Part shown: piece by piece, positions 34,307-47,369 of the stretch
How the letters are laid out: each line of letters starts with the position of its first letter
Position numbering within the stretch: the first letter of the stretch is position 1
Origin: Lathyrus oleraceus
Lineage: Eukaryota; Streptophyta; Magnoliopsida; Fabales; Fabaceae
Assembly (NCBI RefSeq): GCF_024323335.1
Contig: NC_066579.1
Coordinates: 245,021,068 to 245,085,067 of the forward strand
DNA: 64,000 nucleotides
Direction: 5' to 3'
The notes under the pieces: model-generated
Databases searched by the model: none
Seen by the model: only the letters and a program-made list of their open reading frames with translations
Told to the model about the DNA's origin: nothing
Position numbers and translations under genes: made by a program

Positions 34307-35384
34307 TGATCAGTGCATTTTGATGCACGTTCTTCCATGTTTGTACTTAAGCATTTCTTGAGTTTGCTTTGATTATTTTTATGTTTTAATGTGTTTTCAT
34401 AATTTATTTTATTTTTGCACTTATTTAATTTTCGGATTTTAATTTTCAGCATTAGCAGCTTTCGCGAGAAAAATCATATCTTGAGCTAGGAGTACCGGAT
34501 TGAGACGTGCTACCAGTCGATGGAAAGCTAAGAAAAAGATCTACAACTTTTGTTCAAAAGTCGAGAGCTGAATCAGACTGTAGCAGGGCCAGAAATTTCG
34601 TTGAAGCTGCTGCATTATTTTTATATTTTGTTTGGGTTAGTTGTATTGGGCCAGTTTTTGTAATTTTCGGGTTGGATCCTATAAGGGCCCGAATTTACCT
34701 TTTATTATATTAGGTCTTTTACTACTACAAAAATCCGAATTCTGAATTTTGATGAGACATTATTGCTTAGAAGATTTCATGGAGAGCTAACTCTCAAAGA
34801 GCTGATCTGTTGTATTCGATTTCCACTTTGAGGTTTTTAATGATTTCACTTTAATTTCGATTTCTTTTCAATTCTTCCTATAAACCCGTTTGCTTAATTC
34901 GATTACTTTCGTTTGCTTAATTCGATTGTTTCTTATAGGATAGAGTTGATTAAATTTGATTGTTTGTATGATCCTTAACTATAATCACGTTAGCGTAGCT
35001 TTTTCGTTATCGTGTTTGATTAAGTCGCGTTTGCTTAATTCGCGTCTGCTTAAATCTGTTTGCTTAATTCGGAAATTAGGAACATACATCATATAATACC
35101 AATTTGCGCTTGTCAGTGGATATTGTAATCGAATGGGATTGAATCCGCTAGGGAATTGAAATTATAAGAATCGATGATAAGTCGGAAATCGATACAATAG
35201 ATTAGCTTATCTATCAATTTTGATTTTACCTTTAATAATCATCGATTTAAGTTTTGAATCTTAAAACCCCCCTTATTTTCATTCGTTTGGTTATAACATT
35301 TAAGAGTCCTTGTGATACGATATTCGAGTGTCGCTTCCGTTTTACTACACTTTTAAACTTGTTTTTGACCCGTGTGCGACAACA
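34307..35384 (+). repeat. Y 5' LTR
   Basis: 1078 bp, TGATCAGTGC to CGACAACA. The frame at 34507-34713 recurs identically in the other LTR and is not a gene. Repeated GTTTGCTTAATTCG blocks lie at about 34888-35065. Confidence 0.92.
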
Positions 35385-35392
35385 GATCAAAT

Positions 35393-35411
35393 TGGCGCCG
35401 TTGCCGGAGAC
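35393..35411 (+). other. Y primer binding site
   Basis: TGGCGCCGTTGCCGGAGAC lies eight bases inside the 5' LTR. It is one base off the TGGCGCCGTTGCCGGGGA-type site, attributed to aspartate tRNA, that is characteristic of Athila elements. Confidence 0.88.
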
Positions 35412-35911
35412 TCTTTTAGATCTTAACCAATATTATAATTTTAGGTATTGTGTTTTAGCATTTTTTTTCTCTAAACTTCTTGTGTCTTGGTATTTTTGCG
35501 GTTTAGGATAAAAAAAAATCTGTTTTTAAACAAATTGTCTCAGATTATTCCGATTTTTTATCGATTTATTAAGAAAAAACCAGTAATCAAAAGCCTCTAT
35601 TTATGGAATAAATAGTGGATGCCGCCCTAAAAAACTGAAATTTCTTATTTTTCTATTTTTTATGATTTATTTTCTGTTTTGGTAGTTTTAAAAAAATTTG
35701 AAAAAATTCTCAAAATTCTTAATTGACGTAATTAGATTAATTTTCATGTTTTTGTATTTTTTGTATTTTATTTTAATCGTTTTTTTTCGTATTTCAATTG
35801 TTTGTTCTTAATAGGGACATTATCGGTATTTTCCTATTTGTTGCTGCATTGTTGAATTAGTTGTGTTTTCTCATTGTTTGTTGATTTTTTTTCTTTTCTA
35901 TTGAGTTTAAC

Positions 35912-37297
35912 ATGGATGACCAAAGAACTCCCAGAGAACTTGTTGCCCCTGATGTTGATTATAATGATTTGTGTATTGATAAGACTCCAGCTACGGCCAA
36001 ATCCTTGATTGAGAAGATGTCACTTAACTTCCAACAGTTCACAACAAGTGATAATTTTTTGGTCAAAGCAAAAGGTGTGAATGAGATTCAGGTTTCTTCT
36101 TCCAACAAAGCTCTAGAAACCAGAATTGATGAACTTACCTCTTTAGTGAAACAATTGATGCTACCCATTCCACCACCACCACCATATAACCCTCCACAGG
36201 TAACCACCTCTTTACCTTCTGAACCTTCACTAGAGGAACTTGTCAAGCAAATGGTTGTAAACAGTCTCCAATTTCAGCAGCGAACAGATTCTAGTATTCA
36301 TACTTTACAAACGCAAATGGAACAACTTGCTACTCAAATAAATAACATGCAAGCCCAAGGGTCGAACCAGCTTCCAGCCCAAACAATTGTCAATCCAAAG
36401 GATTCTAATGCTAATGTAAGTGAAATTTCCTTGAGATCCGAAAAAGTTGCAGAACCAGCCCTAGAAAAAAATAAAAACATTGTTAGTGTAACACTTGAAA
36501 ATAAACCTGAACCTTCTATTGTTGTTGAGGTTGAAAAAAAGTATGTATCACCAATCCCTTTCCCACAAAGAGTATTGGAAAATAAGAAGATTGACGAGGA
36601 AGATCATTCTGTTTTTCAACTAGAGTTGGTTTTTGAAGTTGTTAATGACGCTAGTTCTGAATTATTTGCGCTTGATTTTCCATCTCTCTCTGGTTTTGAT
36701 GATATTTATTCATGTTCTGATTGTACTGACACTAACGTTTGTGTTGTCTATGCTGAGATTGATGTTGCATTGCAGGCTGATACATTTCCTACAGGTGAAG
36801 TTGTTACCAATAAACCTGTTTTTGCAGTTGATGTTCTTGACATCCCGGCTGCCCCAAACATACCATCCATTGAACAACCACATTCTGTAAAGCCTAAACC
36901 ACTTCCCAAAGATTCATATTATTCATCAAAGCTTCAACTTAAGCAGAAACATAATAAGGGAATTGGGTGGACCATGGCTGACACTCGTGATCTTAGCCCA
37001 TCCATATATATGCATAGGATCTTACTTAAAGATGAAATAAAAGTAGTGAGGCAACCCCGTAATCCTTTGATTCTTGATGTTGTGAAAAAGGAGATCACTT
37101 TCACGCGCCCATTCAACACTTTTACTTAGCAAAAATTCTTCTTTGATCCTGGAATACAAGGCGAATGCACTAATCAAAATTTCAAGGTCAATGGACACTA
37201 CCCAGAGCTACTACATGAGAACCCGACTCTGGAAGAAGAGACTGTAGAAGAACTCTCTTTGGGAAAGGCTGCTTATGCAATCACTTATCCGCCTTGA
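35912..37297 (+). pseudogene. Y chimeric gag-pol remnant
   Basis: A frame of 405 codons (to TAG at 37127-37129) that continues in frame to a TGA at 37295-37297. Pieces in order: a Gag N-terminus of about 40 residues; a Gag C-terminal part with a proline run, a coiled coil and a VSEISLRSEK block; an acidic linker; the start of reverse transcriptase (KHNKGIGWTMADTRDLSPS, then ILDVVKKE). This is joined directly to a small piece of the palm (ITFTRPFNTFT), and after the TAG to an integrase C-terminal piece (NFKVNGHYPELL). Capsid, zinc knuckle, protease, RT active site, RNase H and integrase core are absent. The frame stayed open across several deletion joints, so a short Gag-like protein may have been under selection; alternatively this is chance. 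Confidence 0.8.
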
Positions 37298-38278
37298 CTC
37301 CTCGGGTGTGTTCTTTCCTTTCTCTCACTCTTATTTTATATTTATGCTCTTTCATTAAGGACAATGTATGTTTTAAGTGTGGGGGAGGGAACCATTTATT
37401 TGTTTGTTTTCTTTGTTTTATTTTTCTCTGTTTTTGGTTCAAATTTAAAAAAAAATGCATCTTCTTGAAAGTTTTAGGCTATAGACTGACTAATTTGAGA
37501 TTAGTTTGCGGAGACTTGGGAAAAATTCACAAGATCGGTATTATTTTAACACCGTAAATCTCCTGCATATGGAAATTGAGTTGAATTTTTATTATGTTTT
37601 AGCCTTACATTCTCATCCTCTGACAACTCTTGAGTAGTTTATTTCAGTAGTCAGCACCATCTCACACACACTCTACGCAGGGAAGCCGATGAATATAAGT
37701 GAGTGTTCCGAAAAAAAAGAGAAAAAAAATAAAGGAATGCACCTTCTAAGTTTGGTGACCCTCACCCGGTCACTTAACCCAACGATTGTGGAACCTTCAA
37801 AAAAAGTTGGAAATAAGACTCTTTTGTAGTCGGTTCAGTGGTTTCTGGTGCTGAACTTGGTAGGGCGGATTACGGTCCGATCCCCCGCAACTACAATTGA
37901 GTAAGCAAAGGGTTATTCCACTTAAGTACCAGAACTCCGTGCAGAAAAGGATCAGAGTCACTAACCGGTCGCCTTGCTATGAGTGTGTGGAGATAACAGG
38001 TTTAATGTGATTGCGCCTGAATGAAAAAGAGCCAAAGAAGGATGAGTAATTAGGCTTTAATATAATAACATGATTTGAGTTGATTTGTGTATTCAGGAGG
38101 TTTATGTCTGCATAACTATGAATTAGTGTTCTTACAATGTCCTTAGTGTGCAAGATTAGTAAATATCGAAGCAAACTTAACCGAAGATGACTTGTAGCCT
38201 AGAATGAGTAACCGTTGATGTGTCTGTGTTTTGTTTTTCATTTTGCTCGGAGTGCAAAAGTTCAAGTGTGGGGGAATT
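37298..38278 (+). other. Y 3' non-coding region and polypurine tracts
   Basis: No gene is supported here. Two AGTGTGGGGGA tracts are present: near 37377-37387, and at 38265-38278 directly before the 3' LTR. The second is the likely plus-strand primer. Confidence 0.8.
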
Positions 38279-39359
38279 TGATCAGTGCATTTTGATGCAC
38301 GTTCTTACATGTTTGTACTTAAGAATTTCTTCGGCTTGCTTTGATTATTTTTATGTTTTAATGTGTTTTCATAATTTATTTTATTTTTGCACTTATTTAA
38401 TTTTCGTATTTAATTTTCAGCATTAGCAGCTTTCGTGAGAAAAATCATATCTTGAGATAGGAGTATCGGATTGAGACGTGCTACCAGTTGATGGAAAGCT
38501 AAGAAAAAGATCTACAACTTTTGTTCAGAAGTCGAGAGCTGAATCAGACTGTAGCAGGGCCAGAAATTTTGTTGAAGCTGCTGCATTATTTTTATATTTT
38601 GTTTGGGTTAGTTGTATTGGGCCAGTTTTTGTAATTTTCGGGTTGGATCCTATAAGGGCCAGAATTTACCTTTTATTATATTAGGTCTTTTACTACTACA
38701 AAAATCCGAATTCTGAATTTTGATGAGACATTATTGCTTAGAAGATTTCATGGAGAGCTAATTCTCAAAGAGCTGATCTGTTGTATTCGATTTCCACTTT
38801 GAGGTTTTTAATGATTTCACTTTAATTTCGATTTCTTTTCAATTCTTCCTATAAACCCGTTTGCTTAATTCGATTACTTTCGTTTGCTTAATTCGATTGT
38901 TTCTTATAGGATAGAGTTGATTAAATTTGATTGTTTGTATGATCCTTAACTATAATCACGTTAGCGTAGCTTTTTCGTTATCGTGTTTGATTAAGTCGCG
39001 TTTGCTTAATTCGCGTCTGCTTAAATCCGTTTGCTTAATTCGGAAATTAGGAACATACATCATATAATACCAATTTGCGCTTGTCAGTGGATATTGTAAT
39101 CGAATGGGATTGAATCCGCTAGGGAATTGAAATTATAAGAATCGATGATAAGTCGGAAATCGATACAATAGATTAGCTTATTTATCAATTTTGATTTTAC
39201 CTTTAATAATCATCGATTTAAGTTTTGAACGTTAAAACCCCCCTTATTTTCATTCGTTTGGTTATAACATTTAAGAGTCCTTGTGATACGATATTCGAGT
39301 GTCGCTTCCGTTTTACTACACTTTTAAACTCGTTTTTGACCCGTGTGCGACAAAGAACA
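38279..39359 (+). repeat. Y 3' LTR
   Basis: 1081 bp. It ends CGACAAAGAACA, with a 3-4 base difference from the other copy at the very end. It is followed by the GTGAT duplication and then by X integrase sequence. Confidence 0.92.
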
Positions 39360-39364
39360 GTGAT

Positions 39365-39620
39365 CTTTTGAAAATTTGATTTTGGGTAGACCAACTACTA
39401 GATCTTTTGAGACAACTTTGTTAAGCAAGTCAAAGTTGACATGCGCTAATCGCCTATGCCAAAGCCACGAGTCTTCACTCATGGAGACGAGACATTTAGC
39501 GCTTGTCGAGGATACTTAATTCAAGTTGAGCATGCATACATTGTTTTCCCTCCAGCCCTTAAGCACATCGTTCTTATTTTCATTATGTTCAATCGTGCAA
39601 CAGTCTTTTGAAAATGAGCT
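39365..39620 (-). pseudogene. pol: X start of integrase zinc finger
   Basis: On the minus strand this encodes the HRRLAHVNFDLLNKVVSK block, the histidine half of the integrase HHCC finger, ending in KIKFSKDH next to Y. The cysteine half follows at 34306. Reading across Y restores the order. Upstream of the histidines the frame has stops. Confidence 0.8.
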
Positions 39621-39625
39621 TTATA

Positions 39626-39883
39626 TCATTTGTCACATAATTGACTAATGCTAATGAGATTGTGCTTAAGGCCTTCAACTAATAGGACATCTGAGATAGT
39701 AGTAGATGAGGGATTACCTACACTACCTTTTCCGAGTATAGTTCCCTTGTTATTGTCACCATAGGTCACGAACCCTTTCTTCTTAGCCACAAAGTCAACG
39801 AATAGGGAAGAGTCACCTGTCATGTGTCTTGAGCATCCACTATTGAGAACCCATGTTCTCTCTATATCCTCAATACATTCCAC
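39626..39883 (-). pseudogene. pol: X protease
   Basis: This 85-codon frame has the copia protease motif WVLNSGCSRHMTG, in which the catalytic aspartate is replaced by asparagine, followed by the VLLVEGLKHNLISISQLCD block. It is inactive as it stands. It stops at both ends before the neighbouring domains. Confidence 0.88.
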
Positions 39884-39891
39884 CTATAAAT

Positions 39892-40428
39892 TTAAACAAG
39901 GGAAGGAGGTACCCAATTTTCATTGGGTCCTAGTGTGTGAGTGAAACTTTGGTTGCATTTGGGCAACCATTGAAAAAATCCTTTGGGAACTAGAAATCTC
40001 CTAAATCGACATTTAGCAATAGTATGCCCCTTTTTGCAACAATATAGACAATTCAAGTTCGGATGAAAGTTACTTTTATTCGCTTGATCCTTAACCACAT
40101 AAGTGTATTTTTTATAAGGATTATTCAGATTGCTTCTAAAGTGTGATTTATCAATAGCAAAGGTAACTTTGGATTGTAAAGCCTTGTCTAATTTAGCTTG
40201 GAGAGTTCTAGCCTCTCTTTGCCAAATATGGCAGGTTTCACATCCGCCCCATCTAAACCAAAATTCCTTATCGTCTTCCGTTTTTCCTTTAATAGCCTCT
40301 ATCATAGATTTCTTGAGGGTTTCTAATTCCTTTTCGGAATCAGAAATCTTCTTTTCTAAGTGGTTGAAAATTTTCTTGTTAGAGGCCAAACGTTTAAAAG
40401 CTTCCTTGGACTCATTGTGTAGAGTACT
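39892..40428 (-). pseudogene. gag: X gag C-terminal part, cut by W1
   Basis: This encodes a coiled coil (KKISDSEKELETLKK) and a zinc knuckle, CLYCCKKGHTIAKC, plus the linker to protease. The frame runs into the W1 insertion at 40428/40429. The capsid part lies beyond W1 and the window. Confidence 0.85.
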
Positions 40429-43400
40429 TCTAGCGGTAAATTCATGATCATCAAGCTATGGATAAGCTATAGATCAAATAACAAGAGTCGCCACCGCGCT
40501 TTTATTGTTTCCAAGGGAAAAGGGAAAAAGTACGAACAAAACCCAAAAGTAAGAAGTTTTCAAATCAAAACTAATAAAATGTCAGAGATTACAAGTAAGG
40601 GGGTTGGTTACACAGAGGGAAGGTGTTAGCACCCAAAGTGTCCTAGGTACTCCTAGGGAGCCCTTTTTGTGTGCATATGTATTTGGTACAAAGTGATGTT
40701 TACAAACAAATAGAATGGGGGGATGAGAAAAGAATTCATTAATTATATTTTTGTGTTTGGCAAGACCTTTGGTCATGTGCCTACATACATACCAACATAA
40801 AAATGAGGGTTCAAAACCTCGTAGTTCGTGATACAAATTTCAAAGTGGATGCATTGCTTTTAATAAAAATTAAGTTTGAAAGACACAAAGGCCTAAAAAT
40901 GGTTTGAATGAGTTAGTTCTTTTTGGCTTTTTGAAAGTTTAACTCAAGTATAGTTAAGTCCATTTACAAGTTTGATTTAGAAAAGAAGTTTGAAAATGCA
41001 ATGGCATAAGGCCAAAGTTTCTATCTTTTTGCAAAGATGGTCAAAGTTTAGAACAAAATAAGTTCAATCAAATAAGGTTTTGAAAAAAGGAGGGAGATAT
41101 TTTGAAATTAAAGAAATGGGGAGAAGATGAAGAGACTAATCCTATGTACAAAATTAAAAATTTAGAGTTGAAAAGATCTGACCAAGTGGGTAGTAACCCA
41201 ATAGACAAGAATGTCAATATAAACCCAGAATTCCCTTTGGACTTTTTAGAATCAAGCAACACACAAATGCACAATTATATCATCTTGAAGAGCAAGGCAT
41301 CAAATAAAGATGGCCACATTCAATCTTATCCATTCCATGATCTTCTTCAAGGTAGCTTATGTAACAGATGAATTTCACAAGTCACAGGTTCAAAATAACA
41401 GCTTAACAATGATCATGTTGCAGATGAACTTAGAGAGATCTTGAATGATGTATTAGATGAAGTTTCAAATTGCAAGCACTTGGTTTCTCAATAAGTTGAC
41501 ATTGACCAAGTCCTTTAGCATAGGAATGTTTCCTAAATTCTAAGTCCATTTGTCCAAGATCAACCCAACAGTCCACACAAAAGTTTTTTAGGGTTTTATT
41601 TGTTATTATGTACATTAATGGTCAAAGACAACACAAGCAAACAAAGTATACACAAACAAAATATATCACACAATATGGTCCAAATGGACAAAGTGAAAAT
41701 TGCATTAACATAAACAATTAGAATGATATGAACAATGGCAAATGTATAAAAGCTAGAATTAAATGACATTAAAGTAAAGGGCTTGAAATTAAAAGTTAGT
41801 AGTTAATAGGTTAGAAGTTAGTATTGTTTTGTTTTTTGCTTTTCATTCTTAGACATTCTTTGGAGAACACTCAACCCACTTATCACAAGCATGAATCATT
41901 GAACCAAGACATCTTCCAAAGGAAGGAAAAAAGGCCAAGTTTCCACATAATACCATGAAAGTGGGGAGACTTACAATCTCACTAACTAGAATGCTATGCC
42001 TTTTGTGTCACAAATTTAGCGCTATGTTAAGCAATCTTAATTGGACTTATGTAGAAGTCACAACTATTTGAGGCCGGGCAATACAACTTTGGTGTTAATG
42101 CATGTTAGAGACATAGTATTATGAACTATGCTCATGAAACATACCACACACGAAGAATATGCAAAAGGTGTGGCCTAATCTCACCCATACTCATGTTAAT
42201 TTTTCAATTAACTAGGTTTAGGACTTTGAGATATCATTGGCCAAATGAGATGAATGCATAAAGAAGGGGAACGACATGAAGAGGGAGGGGAATAGATGAA
42301 ATCTCAAATTGGTAAAAGGAGGACTTTTACCAAATTAATATCATCCATTCATTTTGGGAGATGGAATATACATTCCATCAATCCCCTAAATCCAATGATA
42401 TTAATTTGACAAAGTCAAATCAACCTTGACAAAGGCCCAACAACAAGAGTCAAACACCAACAAGTCATCACAAATGGTCAACAAAATTATTTGGCATTTA
42501 TTCCAATTAAAAATACTAAAATAATACATTTAAATTAAATATGGTTTGTCAAATTCCTAAAATCTCATCAAAACACCAAATAAATGGCCATGAGATTTAT
42601 CATAGGTCAAATAAGGTCAAAGGACCTTGGAGAAAAATTTTCAGAATTTTTAAGGACTTAAAAGTATTTTAAACAATTAAAATCAAATGAAAAAATCAAT
42701 TAAATCATGAAAAATATTAATAGTGATCCAAAAAATAATTTTAATTCAGAATATGAAAGAGGAAAATATTTGAAAGTTTTTGGTGAAACTCTCATATTTT
42801 TTGGATCAATATTAAAATTAATATGAATTAATGAAAATCAAAGGAATAAAAATTAAAATAAGAAAATCTAAAAAATGTGGACCACTTGATCTGCCTCATT
42901 AATTGAGGTGACAGATCAAGTGGTGAGAAACACGCGTTCCATGGTACACGCTAGTCAGCATGCTACACACTTGGTCATCACAAGCAACGTTCCTGATTAA
43001 AACAAAATGAACCAATCTGATGGCTCAGAACCGTGCCACATCATTGCCGGAGCAAAGCGTCGGTCGTCTTCTCAGGCGATCTTGGCCGGACTGGTCCATT
43101 CATCACCACATCATAAATGAAAAAGGAGGACATGATCTGAAAGGAAAAATGGTATAGATCACGAATATCACCTCAATTTTAACTAACTCCTCACATATAG
43201 AAAGATATGAGGAGTTGAATTTTGAGGTATGTCAACTGAGTTGCTTCGATTTGACCTCTAAGCAACTCAATCTTCTTGCCTACATTGGTAGGACTTCAGA
43301 CAACCAAAGAATCAAGAAAATTGAGCAAGATTGAGAGAGAATCGAAGAGATGGAATTTTCTGGAAAATAGCTTCAATGTAGGTCTGGATTCAACTGCTCT

Positions 43401-45142
43401 TGCCTTGGCTCGTGCTTGATCTCACTCAGAATGCTTGCAGAAGTAGAATGAAATTCACAAAAAGTCTTGGATCCTTGGAGTTTTGAATCTCAAAATAGTG
43501 AGATTCAAACTCAATTTCAAGATGAAATTCTCAGGATTATCCTCTCAAATGGAAGGTTTAGGGGTTTAGGATCAAAGTTGGCGTGAATGTCTGTTGAATT
43601 CTGATGCTAGAGGTCTCTATTTATAGTTGTAGCTCATGATATTTGCACCTTCCAAATCACTTTCCAAAATTGGCAATTGATGATGCATGGGTGCATGGGC
43701 GTGTACAGGCCCATGAGATCATTTCTTTAGGTCCACAAATGAGTGTAAGAGAGTCTGAAGTCAACTTGGATTGCAAGGCAAGTGTGTGTGAAGATTTGAA
43801 GTTTGATCTTTGCCAAATGATGATACCATGTTCATGCCATGCGCAGCCCTAGAAATTCTTGTCCAAAATGGATGAACTTGGACTTTTTTGGAAAGGTTAG
43901 ATCAAGAGGAACAACTTTCATGTTCAACACTTTTCCAATTGAAGCTTGTATCATGATTAATTTTGAGGCGGAAGTTTGTAAATTTCAACATGTTAAATTT
44001 TTTTCTAAGTGTCAAGTCATATATCTCAATATTCCAACTTGCTTAACTTTTTATGTGAGCTTCAAATGAGACAATTTCTTCATCAAAGTTGTATATATTT
44101 CAAATACCTTCAAAATGATCACCAATTTCATGTCATTTGGATTTGAAATGATAGAGTTATGCATTTTTGAATTTTGGAAAAATCACTTTTTCAATGGTAT
44201 AGGTCAAAAGTGGCCTATAATGTAGCCTCATATAACATGCTCATAAAAGTTGAATTAGCTCTCACTCCAAACATAAAAGTTTAAGGAGACATCTTGAATT
44301 TGATTGTGAAACTTGGAAAACTTTCATCTCATAAAAATTGAGCAAGTTGTGGCCTTGGGAAGTTGACTTTCAAATTAGGGTTTAGACAAAATAACCTATA
44401 ATGTTTCAACATAGAAAGTGATTTTACAAGAAAAACTAGCTCTAGGTATCAACATGAAAGTTATTTGGAATTTAATATAGAGTAAAGTTTCTCTTGGAAT
44501 CATTTTCATATGGTGAAGATTGTAGGAGATATGGTGTAGGGAGACCCAATTTTGATCAGATGAATTCATCTGGCCAACCACCATCAACCAATTTGCTAAT
44601 CTTCAATTATCTTGACTTTCTAGGCTCATGGTAGATCATATATGAATAAGATGATGAATTTTGAAGTATCCCTTGAGAAATTTGATCAATTGGTGAGATA
44701 TCTTGTTAGAGAAGTTACTCAAGATACCCAATCAAACTAGGGTTTCCAGGGCAAATCACCCTCAAACTCTTGAAGAAAACTTGATCAATATAACATGTAG
44801 GAATCATTGGGACTCATATATGATGCTTGTGACCATCCTTGTATCAATCCATGGTTGTGTTCTTTGTTCATGAGGGTCTCAAACCCTAGATATGAACTTG
44901 ATAGATCAATGGGATCATGCCCTACCTACAAAAGAGTTAGGAAAATACAAAGACATATTTTTGGTATTTTGGTTAGTAAAATGATAATATACAAGTATGA
45001 TACAATCACATGGTGCTTGGTGATCTCTCCCCAGAACAAACCCAATGAAAAGGGGTAAGGAGGATGCTAAGGTATGATCCCAATGCTAATGCTTAAGATG
45101 AAATTGCATGAGGGATCTTAGGGTCAAAATTGGGGTCTTAAA
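40429..45142 (-). repeat. W1 3' LTR (Ogre)
   Basis: About 4.7 kb, the reverse complement of 48243-52951 at roughly 90% identity by eye. Both terminal dinucleotides are mutated (TCTAGCG instead of TGTAGCG at the left on the plus strand, GTCTTAAA instead of GTCTTACA at the right). No polypurine tract is recognisable at 45143, which may be lost. All frames in this stretch are shadows, some of them mirrored in the other arm. It holds no gene. Confidence 0.88.
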
Positions 45143-45539
45143 GCTGGCCTTATTTAAGGACATTCTAACTGAAGAGGCGAAGGTTAAAATCTTCATGTCG
45201 ACTCAGTAGAATGGGCTTAAATAACAACATAGAAACAAATTTTGGTCCCTAAGAGACCTCATGATGCATATGACATGAATGTAAAAGTTAATGCTCTATG
45301 GGGAAATATTGCCACAAAGGAAAAGAAATCAGAGAGACCGAAAGTCTGCAGGAGTATAATACATTCCATAAGGAAAAAACTCACTGGGGAGACAGAGACT
45401 CTGGGGGAAAAAGGAGTTATGCGTAGGCCAGGCTAAGACTTAAAACTACTGGGGGACTCGAGGAATTCCATATGAAATGGAAAGACTCAACCAGGGAACA
45501 ACAACATCTATCTGCAGTGGAAAGGTTAGATCAATAGGA

Positions 45540-45890
45540 ATTACATCTATCAGTTACTAGATAGAATACCAAGAGAAAGAATCTGTCACTGGTTAAAGTG
45601 AACATATCAAGGATCAACTCTACGGGGGGAACAAAGGCAGGGTTAACAACTACCGGTTACTGGGTAGAAGACCGCAAAGAGAAGGAAACCCGTCATCAGT
45701 TAGGATGAACATATCAAGGATTAACTCTCTAGGAAACAAGAATATGGATTACAACTACCTTTTTACTGGGTAGAATACCAAAAAGAGAATATCCGTCATC
45801 GGTTAGGATGAACATATCAAGGATAGACTCAAGCAGGGGAGGGAAAGATATCTATCACCGGTTAGGGTGATCATATCAAGGATATACTTC
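45540..45890. repeat. Degenerate minisatellite in the W1 3' untranslated region
   Basis: Four copies of a block ending CATATCAAGGAT lie near 45600, 45706, 45810 and 45869. Each is preceded by a GTCATC-GGTTAGGATGAA-like phrase and an ACTGGGTAGAATACC-like phrase. The period is about 105 bp for the first three, then 59 bp. Confidence 0.75.
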
Positions 45891-46340
45891 CTGGGGAATC
45901 AGATCCACTGGGGACTCTACTACTGGGACACTTTTGTCGGGTATTGGGCAAGAAATAACAAACTGCAAACTAAGAAGAATATTACCAGTTACTGGGCAAT
46001 AGACTCTTAGGGAATTCAAAGTATCTATCTAGGTAGGAGCTAGAAAGAAACAATCAATCAAGACTCAACCCAATGAGGACATAAGTCAAGGGGAGTGGTT
46101 TTATCCAGATAACCAACTGGGGAGGAAACTGAAGTAATAATCATCCACGAGGAAACAAACTCAGTGGGGAAGAGGAGAAAGGTTAAAGTCTTTCTGCCTA
46201 AGGGGCCGACGCTCTACAATTGAGGGAGGACAGACACCAGAATTTGTATGAGGATAAAGTACCGCCATACAAAGAATGAAAATCTCAAATCGACAAATCA
46301 AACAAATATGATGGTGTCAATATGTAATTATGAAATTATA

Positions 46341-46342
<2 letters not shown>

Positions 46343-46389
<47 letters not shown>
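46343..46389. repeat. TA dinucleotide microsatellite
   Basis: An uninterrupted run of about 23 TA units inside the W1 3' untranslated region. Confidence 0.95.
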
Positions 46390-46393
<4 letters not shown>

Positions 46394-47369
46394 ATTATGC
46401 TGACAAGAACGATCACAAAGGATACAAAGGTGTCGCAAATAACTTGAATCATCGGTATAATCGTCGGTCAATCCACAAAATATGGAGATAACTGCTAGAG
46501 AACAGAGAGATCAACAGTCCAAAAAGCTCAACCCTAACTCGGGAAGGAGGAGATCTGCTGAGGAAAGAGAAATATCATCGAACCTGTGGGGAATTTTAGG
46601 TCAACACCATAAAAATGGGAGACAACCCTACAGGGAAATAAATTTCTCAGAAACCAGGAGGAAACTCTGACCGGGGAGCAATTCGACTGGAGATTGGCGG
46701 GGAAACCAATGCGATCTACTGGGGAGATCAACCATTTATGCTGAAGGAAACCAAACTCCACTGGGGAAGGCAAAAACTTTGTCGAGGGAGACAAGTCGTA
46801 GGGTACCTGAATCAACCAACTCAGCTAAGAAAAAGGAACGAAGCTCTACTAGGGAATCAAAAATTCCGCCGAGGAACTGAATCAACACAATCGTCTAGGG
46901 ATACCCGAAGGGTTAACTGCTTTGGGAACCTCTGATGTTATGCACTCAAGGACTTGTTATCCATCGGACTGCTGTTGATATTTCTTTTAATTTCCTTGGA
47001 AAATTCTTGCTTTTATATGTTTTAAGAAAAAAAACTTTAAAATTTTTAAATTTTCAAAAAATGATCATAATAAAATTTAAACTATTGGCTGAAATAAATA
47101 AGAGTAGAAACAATTGGATAAAAGCTCAACTTTATTTGATAGAATGGTAGTCTGTAAATGACAAGACTCCATAGATTTTTACGAAGCTGAAAATGGTAAT
47201 TTACATGAAAAAGGGATACATTGAATACAAATGATCCTTAATCCTTCTACCAACTCTTGATATCCACTGTGCTCTCGACCGCCGTCGGGGTGATGAATTG
47301 ATGTCAACCCTTGTGCTCAATCAAGTTTTCAAAACACTGAAGATCAGCAAAATGCAGTTGCTTGCCATA

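Larger units (their letters stand above)
34307..39359 (+). mobile_element. Y: non-autonomous Athila-like Ty3/gypsy element nested in X
   Basis: A plus-strand element of 5.05 kb with LTRs 34307-35384 and 38279-39359 and target duplication GTGAT (34302-34306 and 39360-39364). The primer site TGGCGCCGTTGCCGGAGAC and the AGTGTGGGGGA-type tracts point to the Athila clade. The internal part is only 2.9 kb and holds one reading frame stitched from short pieces of gag, reverse transcriptase and integrase. The enzymes are therefore missing and mobility would have needed help. The LTRs differ at about 18 sites by eye. Confidence 0.9.
20136..40428 (-). mobile_element. X: Sirevirus-like copia element, split by C2, Y and W1; right end outside
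   Basis: The visible blocks are 20136-21953, 29023-34306 and 39365-40428; the 5' LTR and the start of gag lie beyond the window. The order on the minus strand is gag, protease, integrase, reverse transcriptase-RNase H, an array of GTCGAC palindromes, an envelope-like gene, polypurine tracts, 3' LTR. The gene order and repeated polypurine tracts fit Sireviruses with an envelope-like third gene. Reading across each insertion restores continuous homology: C2 sits in the 3' non-coding part, Y in the integrase zinc finger, W1 in gag. X must be older than all three. Many stops, frameshifts and changed catalytic residues agree. The target duplication would be GTTTA (20131-20135), but its partner is not visible. 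Confidence 0.85.

Noticed and set aside
34507..38684. A conserved 68-residue gene present twice (34507-34713 and 38478-38684)
   Set aside because: Both frames lie at the same place in the two LTRs of element Y and are copies by LTR duplication. The same holds for pairs at 362/15356, 9052/15898, 22080/28065 and 55955/61858.
46482..46935. Coding frames in the W1 3' untranslated region (46482-46670, 46738-46935)
   Set aside because: They are short and low in complexity, with no motif, in a region typical of Ogre non-coding repeats.
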